A program made the translations under genes and the position numbers. Shown here piece by piece: positions 44,246 to 57,340 of a stretch of DNA of 64,000 nt. The notes beneath the pieces are model-generated. The model did not search any database. It worked only from the letters and a program-made list of their open reading frames with translations, and was not told the origin of the DNA. Origin of the DNA: Cycas panzhihuaensis (taxonomy: Eukaryota; Cycadophyta); NCBI GenBank assembly GCA_023213395.1, contig CM041465.1, positions 219,983,741-220,047,740 of the forward strand, read 5' to 3'. Positions within the stretch are counted from its first letter, which is position 1. Every line of letters begins with the position of its first letter.

Positions 44246-44257
44246 TGGTATCAGAGC
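44246..44257 (+). other. H primer-binding site
   Basis: TGGTATCAGAGC followed by AAG, an exact initiator tRNA-Met site. Confidence 0.8.
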
Positions 44258-44565
44258 AAGTTAGTGTATGAAGGGAATCACTATAGGGTTAAGAGTTTTT
44301 AAAGATAAAAGTTAGTAGAAATAAAAGAGAATAAAAATCAAGTTTTTTTTAATAGCAGACAAGTTAAAATCATAGTGCAAAATTTTATAAAACCATATAG
44401 ATGATTTTTTAAAGTGCTCCATTTATAATGAAATTTTACCAATAGGCGTGTCTCAATATAAGGAATAATTCATTCAATTTTTTGGCCTCTAGGAATGGGC
44501 TTGGGTGAGACAAAGAACAAGTAAGTGTAGGTATAATTTTGACCCCTTTTAACTCTTTGATGATA
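44258..44565 (+). other. H leader fragment
   Basis: Non-coding AT-rich sequence between the primer site and the microsatellite; the rest of H is not identified. The copia gag relic at 50985-51300 could belong to it, but nothing proves that. Confidence 0.35.
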
Positions 44566-46074
<1,509 letters not shown>

Positions 46075-46647
46075 GACCATATCTAGTTGTTTTATGCTTG
46101 ATAGCTTGCTTGTTTAATCCCCATGTTCCTCTTTCATACCAATGATAATCAGGACCTTAATCCATGGCTCTTATGTCTACCTGTTGGATTTCTTGGGTTG
46201 GAAAAGTTGCCTCCTTGACCACCTATAACTTACTCCTTTATTGATTGTTACTTTGTTTTTGCTTATTTAACCTCATTTTCACCTTGTTAGCAAATTATAT
46301 TGATTGATTATTATCCTTAGGACCTATCATTCATGAGTCTACTTGACTATATGATGAAACGTTGGTGAAAAGTGAACTTTGTTTCCTTACCATTTTGTTT
46401 TTTATCTATATTAGTGGTACCATAAAGTATTTTACGGTATTATAGAGATGTTCATGGTACCATAAATAAACTTACAGTATGACTGCCACCAACCTAGATT
46501 GAAGTTTAATGGTGACAATCAACTCATAATTATGGATTGTCAGCCCTAGTAGGTCATGTTAGACCTAGGCTAACTTGCATTAATCTTAAGAGGCTAAACA
46601 TACCTTAATCCATACAAATTTTTACTGCTTTCAAAGCCAAATCCATC

Positions 46648-46672
46648 AAACCATGAGTAAGACTCATGGTTT
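46648..46672. repeat. Perfect hairpin, 11-bp arms
   Basis: AAACCATGAGT, three-base loop AAG, ACTCATGGTTT. Confidence 0.85.
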
Positions 46673-47530
46673 ATGGTTGATGGTTTTTCCTACATTGTGG
46701 GTAGAAAACCACCAACCCATTATTTTATTTTTTCTATTTAATCCCACCCCTTTTTCCAAAGGTGGGGAGGAGACTTTTATGTAAGATAATCCTATCGTCA
46801 TACTATTGAATTTTTGCTAGATTCTAGTAATTTAGAGTAAACAACTAGCTATCATTTGGGATATTAGGAGCAAACATCCAAGAGCTATTGAAGAGTCCTT
46901 AGGGAAAAGATTTAGTAGCCATTGGCCATCATTTCCTCATAAAGGTATAGGTAATCCACTTATCTTAGCTTAAGGTAATCTTCATTCTCTTTAGTTCATC
47001 TTATTCATGCCATGTTATGTGATTTCTTGATGGTGATGTACTAGTGGGTTCTTTTTATTTATCATCATCTCAATTACTTGGTGAGTAGAGTTTCTCCTTG
47101 CCCTCTTGTGCTTATTTCTTAATTTATTCTTTTGAGTAAGTTGCAAGATTGGGGAGGTTTCCTAAGTACAACTTAGGAAACTAATTATATTAGGGAACGA
47201 TTGCCATCCTGAGGCATCCTAATCCTATCCATTTTTCTCTCTTATGCTCATTGATTTGGTATTGTTTCCTTTATGCTTTAGGCTTATATCATTTCATGAG
47301 CTATATATATGATTATTTCCATTGGAAACATTGTAGTTTTTCTATCTTTGTAGGAAACTAATAGGTTTAAAGGGGGAAGATAGAAGTTTGTGAGACACTC
47401 AACTATTTTCTATCATATAAGAATTCCTACAACTTCTATACCAATTTTCATAAGAAAGGTAATCTCTACACTCCCTTTCCTTTTGTTTCTCTTTTAAGTT
47501 TTTATGCTTATCACATTCCTTTTTTATCAT

Positions 47531-47569
47531 AAAGGATTTTAGCAAGCAAAAGTGCTGCTAAAATCCTTT
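47531..47569. repeat. Perfect hairpin, 14-bp arms
   Basis: Arms AAAGGATTTTAGCA (47531-47544) and its exact complement (47556-47569), loop 11 bases. Confidence 0.88.
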
Positions 47570-47714
47570 TAGGAGTAGGTAAGTACTAGCTATATTTCCT
47601 TCTCATCATGCCAAGGATACACAGTTTGATAGAAGGAAGATATCGTTACTCTAACCTCCTCTTTTTTGGGTACACATCATCCCTTTTAGTTTATTTCTTC
47701 TTGATTGTCACATT

Positions 47715-47940
47715 ATTAAAAAATAAAAAATAAAAAGAGAAAAGAAAAGAGCATAAGGATTTCTTTATTTTCTTATTATCTCTTTCTCCCTTTTGTCTTC
47801 CCAAAATAAAAAAAAAAGAAAAAAGAAGGAAAGAAAAGGATTTGCTTTGATTTATTTATCTCCTTTCCCCCCTTTCTTAAGTACTTTTCCTTCATTCCCC
47901 CCCCCCAAAAAAAAAAAAAAGAAAAAAAAAGAGAAAGATT
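47715..47940. repeat. Alternating purine and pyrimidine tract
   Basis: Three consecutive units of about 90-100 bases, each an A/G-rich run followed by a T/C-rich run; the second ends in C10 (47898-47907), and the third starts with a long A run. Likely slippage-prone and error-prone in assembly. Confidence 0.75.
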
Positions 47941-48851
47941 AGTTGCATTGCACTTCTTCTATTTGCATATGCATTGCATCACATTTTTAGAATAGAGAAT
48001 TGGACCCATAGATTGATTGCTAGATTTCAAGCCCAAGATGTGAGGAGGGACCATGCCATCTTGAGTCTTGAATCTATGAGGGTAGATCATGAATCCAACT
48101 AGAAACATGATAGGTGTATTCATTTATAAGTGAAAGAGGACATAGTGGCATTTTAAGAATAAGTTACACCTTCCCCTTTTTCCATAAGCTTATTTAACAC
48201 CCAAGGCCATATATTTCCTTTGATACATAGACACACATGCTTGAATGCCCTTAGTTTAGTCTCTTAGGTAGAGAAAGAGTGGTTTCCCTTGTAAGCACAC
48301 TCAAGTAGCATACAAGCATCCTACATTAACGTCTTAGGACTTGTTCATACCTATAGAGGTTATCCACCCTAGGCTTTATGGTTTCTTCTTAGTGTGAATA
48401 TCTTGCAATTACAACCAGTAGGACTATTTCACATTCTAAAGGACTATCATCAAAATCCTCTTTAATAAATATAAAATTAAGCCTTTATAGTTGCATAATT
48501 TTAAGACTTCTCTTGTAGTTTTCTCTTAGATTTCTTCATCTTAGTGAGTGAGACCCATCTTAAAATCTTTTTTTTTGATATAAGCTTTTATTTGAATCCA
48601 TTTTTTCTATTTTTTATTAAGTATTTTATAAGATTCAAGCAAAATTCAATCCCAAACCTTAGGTAGTCATATAATTTTTTAGCCCTTTTTTAGTCATTCT
48701 AGAAGTCAGAACAACATAAAAATTATACATCTAAAAGAGTACTTAAAATCTTTATGTTGGGATAGTTTCATAGAAATTTATACATTTATACTTTTTTCAT
48801 ATATTTGTATGGCCATATAGCCAAGCACTATTCCATCTATCTTAGTATTTT

Positions 48852-49095
48852 TGTAATGAACCTATTCCTGAACCTATTCCATTTAACATAGAGAAATAGA
48901 AATAGAAAATGATAGACAAATGATAAAGAAAGAGATGAAGTTCCAAAGAGCATCTAATTAACATAAGATTACAAAATACATCATGATCTGACTTATACAT
49001 TACATACATATATATGGGCTATTAAGGCTACCTATCTCTTAGACTTATGCATGTGGGATAAACACAATAACCTCATACGGTGGAGGATCATAACA
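48852..49095 (-). repeat. I 3' LTR
   Basis: TGTAATGAACC...GATCATAACA in plus reading; a short unit with no GC-rich core. Confidence 0.93.
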
Positions 49096-49110
49096 TGCCC
49101 TCCCCCCTAA
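49096..49110 (-). other. I polypurine tract
   Basis: Minus-strand TTAGGGGGGAGGGCA directly before TGTTATGATCC. Confidence 0.9.
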
Positions 49111-49199
49111 TATGCTTCGTCCTCGAAGCATCTTGATTTAATGATGCATGTGACCATTTCCTGTTATTAATATCCAATCGATAGCTCCTGCAAAGGTCG

Positions 49200-49915
49200 T
49201 TAGAAAAGTTGCACATGGAATAGGGATCTATCCATCTTAAGTTGATTTTGATACGCCCTGAACATCCTCTGATATACTCTGGATATCTATAATGTTGAAA
49301 CCTTAAACTTGAATAATGTACTTGCCTAGTTTTTGTAGTTGATGAGTGCCTTGCTTGATAAGTTTTGTTGCGTTGGGCCTCTTGATAATATGGATGTCAA
49401 TATGGTTCCACTTTAGTTTATCTTTCAACTATTTGTGATGTCTTTTCTCCCTTGTCCTTAGGTGCTGCTGGTGGTGTGGGGTGGCAAACAACTTCTATTA
49501 CTTGCTCTTGACATTTCTTTTCTTTCTCATCATCTTTCTTTTGTTATTGACTTTGTGGAGTGGGGAGAATTCCTTGTCCCATTCTACAATTATACTTCTC
49601 AAGTATTTTTCGTACTTCTTATTTGTCTTTCTCAAGATTTTACATTTTTTTCCACCAAGAAGCATGGTATTTAATACGAATATCTAATTTTAGAAATAAA
49701 AATGAATTAAATATATTATATGTGTTATACCACTCTTGAAACCAAAGGTAAGCTTCTCCTTGTAGATATAATGATGCTACTTTAGTCATCTCTTTATTGT
49801 TCATGTAGTCATCATCAAGTGATTTTAAATATGCCTCTATATCATCAACCTAATCACTTACAGAAAGAGTCCCATCTGCATTAAAGATGCGTGGTATAGG
49901 CCTTGTTATATCCAT
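49200..49915 (-). pseudogene. I gag-like protein (degenerate)
   Basis: Starts MDITRPIPRIFNADGTLSVSD at 49915; after one stop it reads VDDIEAYLKSLDDDYMNNKEMTKVASLYLQGEAYLWFQEW, which resembles the Retrotrans_gag pattern (capsid segment with LxGxAxxWxxxW). A basic, glutamine-rich tail with EKKCQEQ and APKDKGEKTS follows (49560-49430). No zinc knuckle seen. It is not the same gag as A and B. Function as a capsid-like protein is inferred from position and pattern only. Confidence 0.6.
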
Positions 49916-49929
49916 GATAATATGGATAT

Positions 49930-50605
49930 ATAAGAGATTAGAGGTGTCTATAGCTTGTTATCCCCTAATTTTGTTACAAAAATATATATTGGGCCTCGAG
50001 AGTAATGGCTTTGTCGCTAAGAAAAGTATAATATGAAATCCTTAAATTCCCAAAAGCTTATTTCTGAAAAAAAAATATAGCTAAAAAATACATGAAATAT
50101 GGATGAAAATGATGGCATCTGAAACGCGATTCTAACGGTTTAGATGAAAGTCAATTCTGGCATCTCAATCAAAAGTTATACCCCTTTTAAGAATTTTACA
50201 ATTAGGGTTTCTAGAGACTGTAATAGTACCTTCTGATAAACTACTAATAACTTTTCACTATGAATTCTGATCAACCTCAAACTACTTCCATTGGAAAGCA
50301 AATTCGAAAAGCATAGAATCAAAAAACATTTGAGGTCATTTGGATACCTGTAGCCAAAGTTATGGTTCTTTGAAGTTGAGGTTGCAGATCTATCCCAAAA
50401 ATACGGTGATGAAAAAAACGCAGGCTGAAATTAATTTTGCTGTAATTTTCACATTTTCACCCCAAAATCTGTAGTGTGACCACTCAAATTTTATAGAACG
50501 AGCTATTTCATCTTAATTTCGCTATTACTTTTCAAAAATTTCAACATTATGGCACCTCCCAAATCACTGCTTTAATACCAAACAAAAACACCTCTCTCAA
50601 CCTGG
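49930..50605 (-). other. I leader
   Basis: Non-coding; about 50120-50510 matches the leader of A (31060-31450), including shared phrases CCAAAGTTATGG, CTTTGAAGTTGAGGTTGCAG and TGACCACTCAAA. Confidence 0.75.
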
Positions 50606-50607
50606 GC

Positions 50608-50619
50608 GCTCTGATACCA
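50608..50619 (-). other. I primer-binding site
   Basis: Minus-strand TGGTATCAGAGC followed by GCCC, an exact initiator tRNA-Met site, two bases from the LTR. Confidence 0.95.
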
Positions 50620-50621
50620 CT

Positions 50622-50860
50622 TGTAATGAACCTATGCCTGTTACCATTCAACATAGAAAAATAGAAATAGAAAATAATAGACAAATAATAAAGAAAGAGA
50701 TGAAGTTCCAAAGAACATTCAATTAACATAAGATTATAAAATACATCATGATCTGACTTATACATTACATACATATATATGGGCTATTAAGGCTACCCAT
50801 CTCTTAGACTTATGCATGTGGGATAAACACAATAACCTCATATGGTGGAGGATCATAACA
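50622..50860 (-). repeat. I 5' LTR
   Basis: 239 bp; differs from its partner at about 6% of positions by eye. Confidence 0.93.
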
Positions 50861-50984
50861 ATTTTATCTCTATTCTACTATGTTGAAATAAATAATTATG
50901 GCCTCAATCTACATACTTAATGATTTAATAAGCTAATAGGATTAAATTGTAATGCTTGACAACTTAAAATGAAGGGTCTTCTTG

Positions 50985-51300
50985 TAGTAAAAAATACTTA
51001 AGAGATTTTAACTAGAAAAGAGGCTAAACCTAAAGCTACTAATGCCACTTAATTAGAAAACAAGAAGAAAGAGATAGGCATGTCTATGTTGCCATTATAT
51101 TATTAGTAGAAGAATCTCTCCTAACACATCTTAGTAAAGAGAATACCTCTACAAGAGATTGGAAAAAGTTAGAAGGCCTATATGGTCAGAAAAATAAAGC
51201 CTAGATGATCTCTCTTAGAGAACAATTATATTGAATTTATCTAAGAGAAAGATAATTAATTTAAAGCTTTATCACTAGCATGCTTCTATTGGACTTAAAC
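50985..51300 (+). pseudogene. Copia gag relic
   Basis: Plus-strand reading includes STRDWKKLEGLYGQKNKA-stop-MISLREQLY (51140-51230), the copia gag pattern where W..LxxLYxxK..xRxxxLxxQLY is conserved, preceded by THLSKEN. Stops flank it on both sides and no pol follows. It could be the gag of H or an independent fragment. Confidence 0.5.
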
Positions 51301-53891
51301 TAAAAATCTCTTCACTAGTGCTATATTTCCTATATTTCAAGTCTAAGATAAGAGACAAAAAGCCTAAGAGAACCTAAGGGACCACGTTTTCCAACTTCTC
51401 AGAAGGAGTCTCCACCTAATTATGCCATTTAATTAACATAAGAATGAAGCAATGAAAGTCTAGGATGTAAAGGGGAGTGGTTGAATCCACTAACCTATAC
51501 AATCAGAGGGAGGTGTTCTATATTTGGGATTATGCTAACAATGTATCTTGTGTCCTTCCTAGGGACTCCTTTCCTCCTATTCTTTCAACCTTTTTAGTTT
51601 TACTAAAATGAAGGAAAAAGGGTCAAGTGATAAAGAGGTTTTCTTTTTTGTTAGTTTTTTTTTTTTTATATATATTTTAAATAAAATGTAATCACAAGAG
51701 TAAAAAGTGAGACTACAAGATCTGAGTACCTTATTTTCAACAAATAAGTAAAAGAACTAATCACACATGCAATGCCTTTTTTTGTTATAAAACAAAGCAC
51801 ACTAAAAATGAAAGAGAAACTATTTCCTCTAGATATAAAACACACTCTTTCAATGAGAATATCTAATGTGAAATGTAACTAGCATAACATGCAATTATGT
51901 GTAGGAATTGATAAGAGATCAAATAATATGCAATGTTTATATAAATCATTTATTTCAATCACATGGTATTTTCTGTTTTGGAAAATGATTTCAAGAGAAA
52001 AAGAGAGACTTCAAGGATATATTTCTACTATTATGAATGATATTTAGTCCATAAAAATTACATGCAATCAACCATAATTAAATTACCATTTATAAACAAA
52101 TAATAAATAAGAAAAGTAGAGAGATTCTATCATAAATAGAATCTTTTAGACACCATAGGATCCTTGAATCTCATGTAATCTGATCATAACATAACCATAT
52201 CATTCATACATTCAATGTTCTTTACTTAACTAAAAAGAAAATGAAAAGAATGAAGGTAAATAGAACAACACTAGGAATTTTATGTAATCTCTAGTCTATT
52301 GATGAATTTTTGCTTTAGAATGACCTTCTTTCTTTTATGCAATCAAACTTATTCAAGTTTTCCTTTAAATCCTAGAAGGAAAAAATAAGAAACACACAAG
52401 TAACCAACTCAACAATAGCCATAAACAAGTAAAAATAAAACTAGATCTTTTGGGAACTTAAATAATTGAAAAAGAATGGGAGAGAGTAGTTATTTCTTTG
52501 GTGGAGAGATGATCATTCTCTAAAATAGCCTACCCATGTTCTTTCCACAAAGGTTTGACCTTTTAGCCAAGTATCCCAAGGAAAAAATCGTTAACAAAAA
52601 TTTCTTAGATATCAACAAGAAGAAAGGAATAATTCTAATTGTAAACAATCACCAAAAGGAAAGGAGAATTGTAAGAAATTAGAAAGGAAAGATCTTACAA
52701 GGAAAGAGAAGTTTAAAGCTAAAACATTTGTGAGAAAAATAAGTACTTTAAGAAACATCATCCATTAAAAATCTTTGCAGCAACAAGTCAGCAAATAAAG
52801 CTTCAAAATTTTCTTCAGTTAAGCAAATCTCTCAAAATCCCAAGAAAAATCTCTAAAAACTTGATCTCTCACTCATTCCTCCCCAAATGATATAACATAC
52901 TATGGTTTTAAAAGCTTTTAGGTATGAAAGAGGTAGGTTTCCATCAAATTTGGGTGGCAGCATAAAACTAGTATGCTAAAAAAAATTTACATGCATGATA
53001 GTTAAAAACATAATTGATCATATTTTATGAACAACAAAAAATGTGATCTTCTTCATAAAATATGATCGATCACATTTTGGCAGAACGAAAAATGCAATGA
53101 AACAAGAGGTAAATATTACTAATTGAAAAGTAAAAAAAAAGATTTTTTATTAAAAAATTGAGCACAAATGACTCAATCAATGAGAAGAATAGCCCAAAAA
53201 GGATAAAAACTATAAGCATAAGCCCAAAAATAATAAAAAAAAGATCATAAAAGGGGAATTTAAGACAAAATAAATAAAGTAAATGAATCTCTTAAAGGAA
53301 AAATAAGTTAGAATGATTGCAAAGAGAGACATAATAGCCATAGTTATCATTCATTATTAGGTGAAAGAGCATATAATAAATTATCATCATCCAACATATA
53401 TCATCTAATAAAATTCATGATTATAGTTCATCAAAACATGGCCTCATGCATCATAAAACAAGCCTTAATCAATTATTTCAAACAAAAGTGTCACAAGAAA
53501 CTTATTAAAGTGATGAAGATTAATTATAGTCTAGGTTTTGGTGAAGCATTTGCCTGCTTAGCACCTGAAGCTCCTACTTCAAAAAGGAAGTAGGATGGTG
53601 AAAGGTGATAACAATATAGTGAAATATTTTTCAATCGAAAAGTAAAAGGTTAGGATGAGGCATGTGAATGATGGGGAACTAGTCTACAAGAGTTACTAAA
53701 ATGAAACTAAATAAACCTTAATATTTTCAAAATAAGAAGATAAAAGGTACTATATAAATGTTTACCCAAATGGATTGTGTTTACACTTACCCAACAAAAA
53801 GAACGATGCTAAATACCCATAAACTAGACATGACTTAACAATCTAATTGATCATAGTTTGTCTCTCATTAAACACATTTCAAATGAAGGTC
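51301..53891. other. Unassigned AT-rich sequence
   Basis: No coding domain, LTR pair or RNA gene recognised. A T-run at 51655-51670, and overlapping inverted repeats at 53015-53078. Confidence 0.45.
53015..53078. repeat. Overlapping inverted repeats
   Basis: Arm GATCATATTTTATGAA (53016-53031) pairs with TTCATAAAATATGATC (53052-53067); AAAATGTGATC (about 53038-53048) pairs with GATCACATTTT (53068-53078). The two stems overlap, so only one can form at a time. Confidence 0.8.
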
Positions 53892-53896
53892 CTTTT

Positions 53897-54235
53897 TGAT
53901 GGAGCTAGAGGACTAGAGCGGGACTTTAGAACGAGAGCATTTTGAGTATAACGGTAATTTCTAATAATTGGCGGTGTTGATAAACACCTGGGAGGTATTC
54001 CTGTCCCTTAAATAATAAATTTTGGGGAGGCGTCAAGCGCCATCACCCTAGCTACACATTAACTAAGGTAAATTCAAAATATATTAAAAAATTAACAGTA
54101 ATACGTACCTCAAGTAAGTGGTGGTAGGTTCAGGCGGCTGTTGAGTGGCTCAAGGTGCCCTAGGGGCCCTCAAAGATGGCTTTGAGGGGCCTTAAGTGCT
54201 TAGGTGCACTTACCACATTGGGATTATTCCCAACA
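53897..54235 (-). repeat. J 3' LTR
   Basis: 339 bp, TGATGGAGC...CCCAACA in plus reading, similar to the C and K LTRs; GGCGTCAAGCGCC and CCTAGGGGCCC words are shared with K. A polypurine tract (minus TTATAGGGGAGAA) adjoins it. Confidence 0.88.
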
Positions 54236-54239
54236 TTCT

Positions 54240-55010
54240 CCCCTATAAGCCCAATATGTACGACTCCTAAATTGTCTATAAATTTCTCAAATTTAATTTT
54301 TCCCAAAGCTTTTGTAAAGATATTTGCTGTTTAATTTTCTGTACTGCAATAAGTCAACTCTATCTCGTTTACTTGTACAAGTTCCTAAATGAAGTGGTAT
54401 TGAGTTTCAATATGCTTTGTTCTGTTGTGGAATATTAGATTTTTGGTCATTTGAATAGTGCTTTGATTGTTACACCAAATTCTAGTGGGACTTTACTGTT
54501 TAATTTGAAAATCCTGTAAAAGTCTTCTTAACCAGATTGATTCACAGGCTCCTCACACTGCGGGTTTATACTCTACTTTGGCTGTGGATAAGGAAACAGT
54601 ATTTTGTTTCTTTATACTCCAAGCTACCACTGCTAATTCCATACTAAATACATATCCTGAGGTAGATTTTCTATCATTGACATCACTGGCCCAATCTGAA
54701 TCTGTATAACTAGTTAACTGAAATTCAGATGTAGCTTTGTAGTATAACCCAAAATCTAGAGTCCTTTTAAGGTATCTAAGGATTCTTTTAGCAACTTGCC
54801 AATGAGATGTCTTTGGGTCCTGCATAAATCTAGACACAACACTTACCAAATATATTATATTAGGTCGAGTAGAAGTTAAATATATTAGGCTACCAATCAG
54901 TTGTCTATAGAGAGTGGGATCGACCGAAGTCAAGTCATTTGTCTTAGAAAGTTTGATTCTAATTTTTGATGGTATTGTTAATGGTTTGCAGTTTGTCATT
55001 TTGAATCTTT
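54240..55010 (-). pseudogene. J RNase H
   Basis: The 148-codon open stretch 54999-54553 contains DPTLYRQLIGSLIYLTSTRPN, KRILRYLKRTLDFGLYYK, SYTDSDWASDVNDRKSTSGY (aspartates kept) and SLSTAKVEYKPAV (glutamate kept). The C-terminal end toward the LTR is broken by stops (HFIQELVQVNEIELTYCSTEN-like near 54400). Confidence 0.85.
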
Positions 55011-55039
55011 GTAGAAGATCTAATATATATTTACGTTGA

Positions 55040-55740
55040 GAGATAAATATTCCTTGTTTATCCTACTAAACTTCCAATCCTAGGAAGTAATGCATAAGAC
55101 CTAAGTCTATCATCTCAAATTCCTTACACATAGCGTCTTTAACTTGATTTAAAAGATGGGAGTCATTTTCGATATAAATTAAATCGTCCACATAGAGTCC
55201 TACAATCAATATCAAATTTCCCTTAATTTTGGTGTATAGATTTGGATCTGCTTGAGATCTTTCAAACCCTTGATCCTTAAGATACTTGTCTATATAGGAA
55301 TACCAAGTCCTAGGTGCTTGTTTTAGACCATATAATGTCTTTTTTAACTTGTACACTTTGTTTTCTTCCCCCCTGACTTCAAAACCAAGGGGTTGAGTGA
55401 CATAGATATCTTCTTTGATATAACTATTTAAGAAAGCACTTTTTACATCCATTTGATAAACTTTCCAACCTATTTGGGTGGCTAAACTTATGATCATCCA
55501 AACAGATTCCATCCTAGTGACTAGGGTAAATGTTTCAGTATAGTCTATGCCTTCTCTTTAGGCATATCCTTTAGCAACTAAATTATCTTTATATCTATCA
55601 ATGGAGCCATCAGAGTGGAACTTGGTCTTATAAACCCATTTGGTTCTAATAGCTTTCTTCTTTGGTGGTAAATCTATAAGTTTCCAAGTATCATTTTTAA
55701 TGATGGACTTATATTCCTCTTGCATGGCTTTTTACCAACA
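55040..55740 (-). pseudogene. J reverse transcriptase
   Basis: Open at 55512-55066: VYQMDVKSAFLNSYIKEDIYV, KKTLYGLKQAPRTWYSYIDKYL, LIVGLYVDDLIYIENDSHL (active-site aspartates kept), MIDLGLMHYFLGLEV. Upstream (55730-55515) the N-terminal half reads EEYKSIIKNDTWKLIDLPPK, GSIDRYKDNLVAKGYA with a stop at 55558. Catalytic residues are intact but the full frame is not. Confidence 0.88.
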
Positions 55741-55743
55741 CTC

Positions 55744-56980
55744 TTATTGATTAGCCTCATCAAAGGTTTGAGGCTCATGACTTTTGAGTAGCTTGCTCAT
55801 TAGAGCAAAGTTGACATTTTTTGAGCATGTAGATCTTCTATTGTTATCCAATATGTTTCCTAAGTCATGGTTACATTGAACCCATTTGGGTAGAGGTTGT
55901 GATGGTGGTTGAGATGATGTTACTTCCCTAGTGGGTTCCTGAATATTTCTCCATATAGGAGGCATATATTTGGATTTATTTGATGTGTCAAATTTAATGG
56001 CAATGTCCTTTTATTATTCTTGATTATTTTCGTAGTAGTTATCTTCTTGAAATTTGACGTCCCTACTTACTATAACTTTTCTTGATTTCGGATCATAAAC
56101 TTTGTAGGATTTTGACGATTCACTATATCTAATAAAGATACATTTTACACTATGATCATCCAATTTAGATCTTCTTTAGTTAGGAACATGGGCATAGGCT
56201 AAACATCTAAATACCCTAAGGTGATTTATACTAGGTTTATAACCAGTCTATGCTTCTTCTAGAGTTTTCCACCTAAGTGCTTTGGTGGAACATCTATTAA
56301 GTAGATAGATGACTGTCTGAATTGCTTCAGCCCAAAATTCATGGCCCAAGTTTTTATCTTTAAGCATACATCGTGCCATTTCTATGATAGTTCTATTTTT
56401 CCTTTCCACTACACCATTTTGTTGTGGGGTGTAGGGGTTGGTAAGTTGTCTCCTAATCCCATGACAGATATAATAATCCTTACAAGTATTAGAGGTAGAC
56501 TCTCTCCCATTATCTGATCTTAGAGAAAGGATATGATATCCATTTTGTTGCTCAACGAAGGTTTTGAAGTCAACAAAGTGGTTAAAAGCATTAAATTTAT
56601 ATTTTAGAAAGAACACCCTTGTCTTTCTTGTAAAGTCATCAATAAATGTGAGAAAATACTTGGCACCTGCCAAGGAGGGAGTAGTCATTGGTCCACAAAT
56701 ATCTATGTATACTAGTTGAAGTGGGGCAGACGCACGATGGCTAAAATCTGGAAAGCTTTCTTTATGTTATTTGCCAAGAAGGCATCCCTCACACAACTCT
56801 TTATTAACATCAATAGGGGGTAAACCATTAACTATATCTAATATTTTCATAAGAGCTAAATTGTTGTAATTAATATGACCAAAACACCGATGTCATAAAT
56901 CACTATTCATAGTAGTTGAGGTTCTAAGGGCATAGGTATCTGAAGGGGTGAGGTAAGCTTAAATAAACGATCTTTAGTCA
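55744..56980 (-). pseudogene. J integrase and linker
   Basis: HRCFGHINYNNLALMK and CEGCLLGK (zinc residues, about 56895-56770, with stops), YIDICGPMTTPSLAGAKYFLTF (first aspartate, about 56690), SLRSDNGRESTSNTCKDYY (second aspartate), NPYTPQQNGVVERKNRT (glutamate kept, about 56400), ARCMLKDKNLGHEFWAEA. 56688-56248 is one open frame. The linker (55965-55744) MPPIWRNIQEPTREVTSSQPP matches K nearly word for word. Confidence 0.85.
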
Positions 56981-57340
56981 TTATACCTCTAGTAATAATA
57001 GCTTTATTTTATCTTTTGTCTTTGATGACACATTCATCATTGTCAAAAATTACTTTATAATCTTGTCCCATCATCTGTCATACCGATAGTAAGTTTTTCC
57101 TTAAAGCAGGGATGTATAGAACATCATTCAAGTATCTATATTCACCAATATCAGTCAACAAGGTAATGTTACCTTTCCCAATTGATTCGTGAGAAGTATT
57201 GTCTCCAAACATAATTGACCCTTTTCTATTTATATCCAAAGTTTGAAATAACTATTCTTTATGGGTCATGTGGGTGGAACAACCTGAATCAATATACCAA
57301 CTATCATCCTCTTCTTCTTTAGCAGAAAAATTAGATAGAA
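56981..57340 (-). pseudogene. J protease
   Basis: DDSWYIDSGCSTHMTHK near 57310-57260 keeps the full DSG active site. GSIMFGDNTSHESIGKGNITLL, YLNDVLYIPALRKNLLSVG and GQDYKVIFDNDECVIKDK follow, with one stop at about 57078 and one near 57252. Joined to gag upstream as in the whole family. Confidence 0.82.

Larger units (their letters stand above)
46075..48846. other. Unassigned AT-rich sequence
   Basis: No coding domain, LTR pair or primer site recognised in 2.8 kb. It contains two perfect hairpins (46648-46672, 47531-47569), an inverted CCACCCC..GGTGGGG pair near 46744-46768, GGTACCATAAA twice (46415, 46453), and a purine/pyrimidine tract (47715-47940). Confidence 0.5.
48852..50860 (-). mobile_element. 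I: compact non-autonomous LTR element, complete
   Basis: LTRs 48852-49095 (244 bp) and 50622-50860 (239 bp), exact target duplication ATTTT (48847-48851, 50861-50865), primer site at 50608-50619, polypurine tract at 49096-49110. Total 2.0 kb. The internal 1.5 kb has a leader (49930-50605) and a gag-like ORF relic, no pol. No other insertion interrupts it. Confidence 0.93.

Noticed and set aside
46075-48846. A host gene in the unassigned region
   Set aside because: No exon-like open frames or protein motifs; the longest frames are short and AT-driven.
49462-49687. Hydrophobic plus-strand open frames
   Set aside because: Antisense shadows of the gag-like relic of element I.
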